Source of the DNA: an uncultured Lachnospiraceae bacterium
GTDB lineage: Bacteria > Bacillota > Clostridia > Lachnospirales > Lachnospiraceae
DNA length: 64,000 bases
Assembly: GCA_945868435.1 (NCBI GenBank)
Contig: CAMBLG010000014.1
Span: forward strand, 1 to 64,000
Direction of reading: 5' to 3'
A program made the position numbers and the translations under genes. Shown one piece after another: positions 57,476 through 64,000 of this stretch. The notes beneath the pieces are model-generated. The model saw only the letters and a list, made by a program, of their open reading frames with translations. It had not been told where the DNA came from and ran no database searches. Numbering within the stretch: position 1 is the first letter of the stretch; every line of letters starts with the position of its first letter.

Positions 57476-59206
57476 CTATTCTGCCAGAAGCTGCAGATCA
57501 TATAGTTTCTTATATACGCCATCTCGCTGCAGGAGTTCCTGATGCGTGCCGCTCTCCATGATCTGTCCGTGATCCAGCACGATAATGTTATCCGCATGCT
57601 GGATGGTTGACAGGCGGTGGGCAACCATGATGGTGGTTCGTCCCTCCATCAGCACCTCCAGTGCCTTTGTGATCAGGCTTTCCGTCTCCGTGTCGATATT
57701 GGCGGTAGCTTCATCCAGCACGAGAATCGCCGGATCATACACCAGAGTCCGGGCAAAGGATAGAAGCTGCCTCTGTCCCGCAGAGAGCGTACTGCCACGC
57801 TCCGTTACCGGCGCATCGTAGCCGCCCGGCATTTTCTCGATGAAGGTGTCCGCATGGACAACATGGGCCGCCTGCTTGATCTGCTCTAAGGTAATCTCCT
57901 CGTTATAGAGAGAGATGTTGTTCTTGATATCTCCCGTAAAGATAAACACATCCTGCTGCACCTGACCGATTGCCGTCCGAAGCACCGATTTGTCGATGTC
58001 CAGAATGTTGACTCCGTCGATTAAGATCTCGCCCTTTTGGATGTCAAAATACCGCCCGATCAGATTCAGGATCGTGGACTTTCCCGCTCCGGTGGCTCCC
58101 ACAAACGCCACCCGCTCTCCCGGCTCAATGACAAAGCTCACGTCCTTTAAAATGTAATCCTCATCCTCATAGGCAAACCACACATGGCGAAACTCGATTC
58201 GTCCCTTGATGTCCACCGGAACCGGATGCGCCGGATTCACGATCTGCGGCTTTTCATCCAGAATACTGAACACCTTTTCCGCGGACGCCAAAGAGGATTG
58301 CAGAGTTCCGAATTGCTCCGCCAGTTCCTGGATCGGCTCGAAGAAATTGCTGATATAAGTGATGAAGATGAACAGGGTTCCCATGGACAGAGTTCCATGC
58401 AATACCCCGTAGCTCCCGGTTCCGATCACCAGCACCATTGCCACCACGGACAACAGGTAGATCAGAGGACGGAAGGTGGCAAAAATCATGACCTCCCGCC
58501 AGTTCGCCTTGTACAGATCCTCAGACCGCTGCTCAAATTCCTGATATTTCTGCTCTTCCCTGGCAAAGATCTGGATCAGCTTCATACCCGACAAATGCTC
58601 CGACAAAAAGGTGTTCAGTTCCGTGATCCGGTTTCTCGTAAGCTGATACGCCTTTCTGGAAAGATACCGGAAGAAAAAGGTCAGTGCCGCCACCACCGGA
58701 AGCAGTGCAAAAGACACCAACGCCATCCGCGGGCTGATGCTCACCATCACAATGGCATATCCGATGATCTTCACCGCATTTTTGAACAGCTTCACCAGAA
58801 TGGTGGTAAACAGCTCATTCACCGCCTCCGTATCATTTGACACGCGGGTCACCAGCTTTCCCACCGGTGTGGTGTTGAAGAAGCTCAAGGACAAACTGTG
58901 GATGTGGGTAAACACTTCCTCACGCATGCGGTAAATGATCTTCTGTCCCATCTTCTGGAGCATCCACGTATCCAATGCATTGAAAGCAAAACCCAGAAGC
59001 AGCATTACAAGATAGACTCCGGCCGCCAGCAAAAGTCCACGGAATGCTTCATCCGCCGTCAGCGCCGGATTATTGATATACTGATCGATGGCGTCGCCGA
59101 TGATGATGGGGCGGTACAGCTCCACTGCAATAATCAGAAGCACCAGAAGCGTTGCGCAGGTCATGGTCCATATATGGGGCTTTAAGTAGGTAAGTAATCG
59201 CTTCAT
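57476..59206 (-). CDS. ABC exporter half-transporter, canonical Walker B
   Basis: 576 residues: six membrane helices (1-310) and an ATPase domain with Walker A VGATGAGKST, Q-loop QQDVFIF, Walker B ILVLDEAT with catalytic Glu, and H-loop VAHRLST. The signature is LSAGQ rather than LSGGQ. Its start overlaps the stop of the partner gene by four bases (ATGA), implying a coupled heterodimer like BmrCD or TM287/288. Substrate unknown (drug, lipid or peptide). Confidence 0.94.
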   Translation of the reverse strand: MKRLLTYLKPHIWTMTCATLLVLLIIAVELYRPIIIGDAIDQYINNPALTADEAFRGLLLAAGVYLVMLLLGFAFNALDTWMLQKMGQKIIYRMREEVFTHIHSLSLSFFNTTPVGKLVTRVSNDTEAVNELFTTILVKLFKNAVKIIGYAIVMVSISPRMALVSFALLPVVAALTFFFRYLSRKAYQLTRNRITELNTFLSEHLSGMKLIQIFAREEQKYQEFEQRSEDLYKANWREVMIFATFRPLIYLLSVVAMVLVIGTGSYGVLHGTLSMGTLFIFITYISNFFEPIQELAEQFGTLQSSLASAEKVFSILDEKPQIVNPAHPVPVDIKGRIEFRHVWFAYEDEDYILKDVSFVIEPGERVAFVGATGAGKSTILNLIGRYFDIQKGEILIDGVNILDIDKSVLRTAIGQVQQDVFIFTGDIKNNISLYNEEITLEQIKQAAHVVHADTFIEKMPGGYDAPVTERGSTLSAGQRQLLSFARTLVYDPAILVLDEATANIDTETESLITKALEVLMEGRTTIMVAHRLSTIQHADNIIVLDHGQIMESGTHQELLQRDGVYKKLYDLQLLAE

Positions 59207-61029
59207 AACTGCTTTCCTCCCTTCTGCTCCGCAAAGCCGGCCGCACGGACCGCTTCCCCATGGACGGCCTCCAACTGCTGCTGTTCCACCATCCCATGGT
59301 AGATTCCATCCTGCCGCATCAGTTCCTCGTGATTGCCGATCTCCTTCGCCTTTCCATCCTCCAGCACCATGATCCGGTCCGCATTCTGTATCGTTGATAC
59401 ACGGTGCGCAATGAGAATTGTTGTCTTTCCCCGTCGGTTCACTTTCAGATTCTCCAAAATCTGCTCCTCTGTATCCGTATCCACGGCGGAAAGCGCATCA
59501 TCCAGAATCAGAATCGGTGCATCCTTCATCAGTGCCCGGGCAATGGAGCTTCTCTGCTTTTGTCCTCCGGACAGGGTGACGCCCCGCTCTCCCACAATCG
59601 TCTCATATCCATCCGGGAATTCCGCAATGCTGTCATGAATGCAGGCCGCCTTTGTGGCCGCAACGATCTCTTCCATGTCCTCATCCTCCACGCCGAAGGA
59701 TATGTTGGACCGCAGTGTATCGGAAAACAGAAAATTATCCTGTGGCACATAGGCGATATTTTCCCTGAGCTCCTTCAGAGGAATATCGTTGATATCCCGG
59801 TTGTCGATGAAGATCATACCGCGCTTTGTGTTGTACAGATGCAGAAGGAGATTCACAAGAGTTGACTTGCCTCCGCCTGTCTTACTGACAATGGCAAGAG
59901 TGGTGCCTGCCGGGACATCCAAAGTAATATCATTCAAAACAGGCTCGTTGCTGTCCTGATGGGTAAAGGTCAGGTGTTCCAATCGAATATGACCGGCAAT
60001 CTCCTGTTCCTGCGACGGCACTTCTTCCGCTGCCCGGATTCCTTCGTCCCCATTCTGCGGATCCTTCACCTCAGGCTCCGCATCAAAGACTGCCTTGACA
60101 CGCTTTAAAGATGCTCCTCCCATGGAAAACATATTCACAGCCTCCCCGCAGGCCAGCATCGGCCACACCAGCATATTGATATACTGGTTAAACGCCACAA
60201 ATCTTCCCAGACTGATCTGCCCGTTCACCGCAAGATAGCCTCCGAACAGTAGCGTGATCAGACTGGAGAGACCGATGATCACATCTAGAAGAGGCATCAC
60301 AAGCGACTGCATTCTGGCGATGTCCAAATTCTTCTCCAGGTTCTTCTGATTCTCTCTGGCAAAGGCATAACGCTGCGCTTTTTCCCGCACAAACGCCTTG
60401 ATCACGCGAATCCCGGAAAAGCTTTCCTGCACAAAATCCGTGAGGTCTGACACCGCCTCCTGTCTTGCCTTGAAGCGCCCCATGATCACTTTGCCGTAAT
60501 ACAGTTCCCCAAACAGAATGAACAGCATTGGAATGACCGCCATCAGCGTCAGCCGGACATCCACGTAATGCATCATCTGCACGATTACCATGGCGGACAT
60601 GACCACCGCATCAAACACACAGATGACCGCCATGCCAATAGCCATGCGAATGGAATTCAGATCACTGGTAAAACGCGTCATCAGATCTCCGGTCTTGTTC
60701 TGATTGTAAAATTCCACATCCATTGTCTCCAGATGCGCGAACATATCATTGCGCAGTTCCTTCTCGATGGAACGGGATGCTCCAAACAGAAAGTATCTCC
60801 ACAGAAACCGTCCGACTGCCAGCGTCAGACCCAACAGAAAAAGAATGAGCAGGTAATGTGTAATCCCTGCCCAATCAATATTGCCGGCTTTCAGTCCATC
60901 GGTAATGTTACCTGTCATCTTTGGAATAAAAACGTTCGCGATGTCCACGATAAACAGAGTAATAATCCCCAGAATGTACTGTAACCTATGCCTTTTTATG
61001 TATTGAAAAATAAATCGTAACGTAGTCAC
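59203..61029 (-). CDS. ABC exporter half-transporter, degenerate Walker B
   Basis: 608 residues: six membrane helices and an ATPase domain with Walker A SKTGGGKST, a canonical signature LSGGQKQR, and Walker B LILDDALS with Asp in place of the catalytic Glu. A short linker before the ATPase domain is acidic (KDPQNGDEGIRAAEEVPSQEQE). With the partner it would form one active and one degenerate ATP site. The start is GTG 61029, six bases behind GGAGG. It begins 12 bases after the diguanylate cyclase stop. Confidence 0.94.
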   Translation of the reverse strand: MTTLRFIFQYIKRHRLQYILGIITLFIVDIANVFIPKMTGNITDGLKAGNIDWAGITHYLLILFLLGLTLAVGRFLWRYFLFGASRSIEKELRNDMFAHLETMDVEFYNQNKTGDLMTRFTSDLNSIRMAIGMAVICVFDAVVMSAMVIVQMMHYVDVRLTLMAVIPMLFILFGELYYGKVIMGRFKARQEAVSDLTDFVQESFSGIRVIKAFVREKAQRYAFARENQKNLEKNLDIARMQSLVMPLLDVIIGLSSLITLLFGGYLAVNGQISLGRFVAFNQYINMLVWPMLACGEAVNMFSMGGASLKRVKAVFDAEPEVKDPQNGDEGIRAAEEVPSQEQEIAGHIRLEHLTFTHQDSNEPVLNDITLDVPAGTTLAIVSKTGGGKSTLVNLLLHLYNTKRGMIFIDNRDINDIPLKELRENIAYVPQDNFLFSDTLRSNISFGVEDEDMEEIVAATKAACIHDSIAEFPDGYETIVGERGVTLSGGQKQRSSIARALMKDAPILILDDALSAVDTDTEEQILENLKVNRRGKTTILIAHRVSTIQNADRIMVLEDGKAKEIGNHEELMRQDGIYHGMVEQQQLEAVHGEAVRAAGFAEQKGGKQL

Positions 61030-61041
61030 AACCTACCTCCA

Positions 61042-62703
61042 TCACAGTGATTTGCTTTCATCATTCGTAATAATATGATAGGTGTTCTTGCCACTATTCT
61101 TAGCCTCATACATGGCGGAGTCAGCGCCCTTCTCAAGCTCTTTCATCGCAAGATGCTCTCCTTTGGCACACATAATTCCGACACTGCAGGTTACTGACAC
61201 AACCTCTCCGCTTTCCAGTGTCACCCCCTCCTTCAAACCGGAATAGAAGGCATCCATGACCAGATTCAGATTGTCACTGATCCTACGCTTGAGCATACAG
61301 AAGATAAACTCATCTCCTCCGTTTCGGCCTACAACACCCGGAACCGCTTTTCTCAGACTTGCCGCCACATGCTTTAACACTTCATCACCAATCTGATGTC
61401 CGTATTTTGTATTAAAGTCCCTGAAATTATCTACATCCACAAAACCAATTGTAATCTCGATACCAAGTTCCGACGCACGGCTTACAAGCTCCTCCATATC
61501 CTCATGGATAGCCTTCTTGTTCAGGATACCGGTCAACGGATCCAGCTCCACGTCCTTCTCCAACTGCTTCTGCTTCTGCTTCTCCTGTCTGGTCTGGTGC
61601 TCGACGCACTCCAGAAGCATGTTGATCTGTTCAGCAATTTGTCCAAGCTCTCCGTTTTTATCCACATGAATTCTCATGGAATAGTCATTCCGCTCCTGCA
61701 CCTCCGATAATGTGCCCCCAATCCGGTCGATTGGCTGTGTGATCTTGCGGGTCAGCAGATAATTGGCGCCAAAGAGGACGAGCGTTACGCAGACAAGCGA
61801 CAACACGCCTATCAATATGAAGGACGAGGAAGTCTCATTGCGCTTACTCATGTTCACCGTGACCTGAATCAACCAGTCAGAATTCTCAATTCCGGAATAA
61901 TACGTGATATATTTCACGCCGTCCGCCTCAAACCGGATGCTTCCCTTGGAATTGGTGTTGCGATTGATGGCATCCCACTTCTCCTTGTATTCCTCGCACT
62001 CTGTCACTTCGTGGGCATTCTCAGAATAGGATTTCTTTCCAAACCTGCCTGCTGTAATCACCTCGTCAAACCGATCCTTGATACAGATAATATCATTCTT
62101 GGTAAGTGTAGTGTGATAGCGAAGCATATCAAAGTATGTCGTATCGATCTCCGCCAGAACGAAACCGATACAGTCCTCATCGCAATAGATTTTCTGGCAG
62201 GCGAGCACAACACGCTTTTCCCCATCATCAAACTCACGGGTATACACGCGGCCGAGATAGAAATCCTGATTCAATATATCTGCGGATACATTTCTGAGCG
62301 TACTGCTCTCCTGCAACATAAAATTCTCGGTAGAGCCGACTACTTTATAATTCACATCGACAATAGATACAGACACAACATATTCTGCATACTCTCTGCT
62401 CTCCTGCAGCACATCTTCCATATAATCATAGTAGGTACTTTCAGGGTCCAACGTTCCATCAATAGAAGCCTTCACCGCCTGCTGCACAGACTTTGTCTGC
62501 GCAACCTGAAGCATTGTCAGTCTCTGGTTCTCCGTATAGGACTCGATATTCATAATAATAGTATTGCTCAAGGCTTCCAGATTATCACTTTCCATTTTTT
62601 CAAAGTTTCTCTGAGTAGAAGCGATCATTACGCTGCCAAATATATACAGAGGAACAAGTGAAAAAACAAGAAGCATTGCCATGATCAGTCGTTTTATCTT
62701 CAC
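61042..62703 (-). CDS. Membrane diguanylate cyclase with Cache sensor
   Basis: 553 residues: membrane helix (about 5-27), extracytoplasmic double-Cache-like sensor (about 30-290), second helix (about 297-318), HAMP, coiled coil, and a GGDEF domain with DPLTGILNKKA and intact RNGGDEF (about residue 462). No RxxD inhibitory site is seen before GGDEF, so product inhibition may be absent. The start is GTG 62703, seven bases behind GGGAG. It is the first gene of a likely operon with the ABC exporter pair and has a TATAAT promoter. Confidence 0.94.
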   Translation of the reverse strand: MKIKRLIMAMLLVFSLVPLYIFGSVMIASTQRNFEKMESDNLEALSNTIIMNIESYTENQRLTMLQVAQTKSVQQAVKASIDGTLDPESTYYDYMEDVLQESREYAEYVVSVSIVDVNYKVVGSTENFMLQESSTLRNVSADILNQDFYLGRVYTREFDDGEKRVVLACQKIYCDEDCIGFVLAEIDTTYFDMLRYHTTLTKNDIICIKDRFDEVITAGRFGKKSYSENAHEVTECEEYKEKWDAINRNTNSKGSIRFEADGVKYITYYSGIENSDWLIQVTVNMSKRNETSSSFILIGVLSLVCVTLVLFGANYLLTRKITQPIDRIGGTLSEVQERNDYSMRIHVDKNGELGQIAEQINMLLECVEHQTRQEKQKQKQLEKDVELDPLTGILNKKAIHEDMEELVSRASELGIEITIGFVDVDNFRDFNTKYGHQIGDEVLKHVAASLRKAVPGVVGRNGGDEFIFCMLKRRISDNLNLVMDAFYSGLKEGVTLESGEVVSVTCSVGIMCAKGEHLAMKELEKGADSAMYEAKNSGKNTYHIITNDESKSL

Positions 62704-62742
62704 CTAAAATCTCCCTTAATTCGGCTAAATGTCCTATAATTG

Positions 62743-62770
62743 ATTATAACAGAGATTTTCGGGATTACAA
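62743..62770 (-). promoter_or_regulatory. Promoter of the diguanylate cyclase-ABC operon
   Basis: TTGTAA (62765-62770) and a perfect TATAAT (62743-62748) with a 16-base spacer on the minus strand. Confidence 0.7.
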
Positions 62771-62825
62771 TAAATATTTCGAAAAATGAAGATGATTTAA
62801 GAATTCACCCGTCTCTTCCTTTCGG

Positions 62826-62854
62826 TTGCATCTCTTCCGTTCTACTGATACAAT
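62826..62854 (+). promoter_or_regulatory. Promoter of the YARHG lipoprotein gene
   Basis: TTGCAT (62826-62831) and TACAAT (62849-62854) with a 17-base spacer, about 70 bases before the start codon. Confidence 0.6.
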
Positions 62855-62931
62855 AGAAGTATCTATTCAGAACCCCACCTCGTATATTCACGAGAACGCA
62901 TGACGGAAATTATTGGGAGGAGGAGATTTAT

Positions 62932-64000
62932 ATGAAAAAACATGTGATACTTTTATTGACCGCAGGGCTACTGCTTTTTACCGGTTGCAGCAATCATTCC
63001 GATGTTGTACCGTCCGGCACGGAAACACTCCAACAGGAACATACATCCGACAACAAGGCTATAGATAAGAAAAAGGGGAAGGAAGCTACTGCCACCGCTC
63101 CAAAGGATTCTCACTATTCCTGGCAGGAAATATCCGTCACTCTGCCGCGCGGATGGGCTGACAAGTGCGTCATTGTTGATCAGGATAACGGATTTTCGAT
63201 TTTTCAGAAGGCCTCTTACGAGAAAGAGGAAGGGCTTGGCTTCATCTGCGGTTTTCAGCGCAGTAATGAATACTGGTACTATGGCGCCGGCGAGACACTT
63301 CTTGCCTACACCGATGATGGTGTGCTCTACTATCTGATGCAGCCCACGGATGTGGCTTGTGATGTCAGTCAGGAGGACATCGTAGACGAATATGGCAGCA
63401 TGTGCGGACAGGTGGAGGAACTGAAAGCGTCCGTTCAGATTACTGCTTCTGATCTTCACTTGGACGCAGAGGAATACATTCTTCCAACCAGCAATATTCT
63501 ACCATTGGATTCCATAGCACTTGCCAACCTGTCGGGCAATGATCTGTGGATTGCCAAAAATGAACTCTTCGCCCGACACGGCAGACAGTTTACCAATTCC
63601 TATCTGCAGATGTACTTTGACCGCTGCAGCTGGTATGATGGAACCATTCCGACCAGTGAATTTGATGATCATGCCCTGAGTCGACTGGAGCTGGATAATC
63701 TGGAGCTGATCCTTGACGCGATCGAAGATTACAACAAGGCTCATCCTTACCCGAAAACCTATAGCACTTCCGACACCGCCAAGGCAGACCTGACAGGAAA
63801 CGGCAAAGCCAACAAGATTTCCTACAAGGTAAAGCCTTTGGGTGACTGGGACTATAAATGCGAGCTCACCATAGACAAACACACCTATGTCATCAGCGAC
63901 ATGGTTTACATGGCATCTCCGGTTACAGATGCATTTTACATAACCGATATCTCGGAAATGGATGACTCGTTGGAGATTGCGATTCTGGATTACGGCCCGA
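62932..64000 (+). CDS. YARHG-domain lipoprotein, 3' end cut by the window
   Basis: Open reading frame from ATG 62932 (behind GGAGGAGGAG) to the window edge, at least 356 codons without a stop. Signal peptide with lipobox LFTGC (Cys19), a Lys/Ala/Thr-rich linker, an unassigned domain (WQEISVTLPRGWADK, residues about 64-170), then a YARHG domain (about 205-255: NELFARHGRQF, YFDRCSWYDG). YARHG domains are extracellular and of unclear function. It is divergent from the diguanylate cyclase gene. Confidence 0.85.
   Translation, partial: MKKHVILLLTAGLLLFTGCSNHSDVVPSGTETLQQEHTSDNKAIDKKKGKEATATAPKDSHYSWQEISVTLPRGWADKCVIVDQDNGFSIFQKASYEKEEGLGFICGFQRSNEYWYYGAGETLLAYTDDGVLYYLMQPTDVACDVSQEDIVDEYGSMCGQVEELKASVQITASDLHLDAEEYILPTSNILPLDSIALANLSGNDLWIAKNELFARHGRQFTNSYLQMYFDRCSWYDGTIPTSEFDDHALSRLELDNLELILDAIEDYNKAHPYPKTYSTSDTAKADLTGNGKANKISYKVKPLGDWDYKCELTIDKHTYVISDMVYMASPVTDAFYITDISEMDDSLEIAILDYGP

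Noticed and set aside
59203-61029. Loss-of-function mutation in the ABC ATPase because of Walker B Asp
   Set aside because: An Asp at this place together with a non-canonical signature in the partner is the normal arrangement of heterodimeric exporters.
62704-62931. c-di-GMP riboswitch between the cyclase and the lipoprotein
   Set aside because: No GEMM-like conserved core or paired helices; the leaders on both sides are short and promoters explain the region.

Overview
The window looks like chromosomal backbone from a spore-forming Gram-positive anaerobe of the Clostridia, most likely Lachnospiraceae; I do not assign a genus. The evidence is the conserved Firmicutes block rpsT-gpr-spoIIP-lepA-hemW-hrcA-grpE-dnaK-dnaJ-prmA-rsmE, the ireB-ruvX-DUF1292 cluster, the trhP-trmR-mltG-like cluster, two sporulation genes (gpr, spoIIP), AGGAGG-type ribosome binding sites, sigma-A-like promoters with 16-17 bp spacers, and a CIRCE operator. 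Almost everything is on the minus strand. Plus-strand genes are aroC, a double hemerythrin, an HPr-like protein, rpsT, argG and a truncated lipoprotein at the right edge. I saw no tRNA, rRNA, CRISPR array, prophage or insertion sequence. The only mobile-element trace is what looks like the 5' end of a class C group II intron directly behind the cspA terminator at the left edge.

Left third (1-27 kb): cspA and mscS; then, reading on the minus strand, a probable leuB-ilvD-ilvB-serC-serA-DUF1015 operon joining branched-chain amino acid and serine synthesis; yajC and tgt; a GH13 alpha-glucan hydrolase divergent from aroC; tRNA-hydroxylation genes (trhP, trmR); RNase J; ireB-ruvX-DUF1292; mtaB; an HPr-like protein without its active-site histidine; and thiI with a cysteine desulfurase, rsmE and prmA.

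Middle third (27-45 kb): a J-domain protein, the hrcA heat-shock operon under CIRCE control, hemW and lepA. A five-gene nucleoside salvage cassette (udp-cdd-deoC-deoB-add) lies between spoIIP and lepA. rpsT, holA and a hemerythrin follow.

Right third (45-64 kb): a compact run comEA - response regulator - histidine kinase - GerMN lipoprotein - comEC that brackets a two-component system with DNA-uptake genes; an arginine cluster argC-GNAT-argB-argD divergent from argG, with tandem ARG boxes in between; an acyltransferase; and a diguanylate cyclase co-directional with a heterodimeric ABC exporter that has one degenerate ATP site.

Nothing here is clearly a new defence or mobile system. The most interesting items are the probable group II intron end, the comEA/TCS/GerMN/comEC locus, the diguanylate cyclase-exporter operon, the tandem ARG boxes and 31-bp periodic motif before argG, operator-like dyads upstream of hrcA and of the J-domain gene, and an RNA-strand-specific hairpin in the leader before prmA. 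No gene-free stretch exceeds 300 bases.
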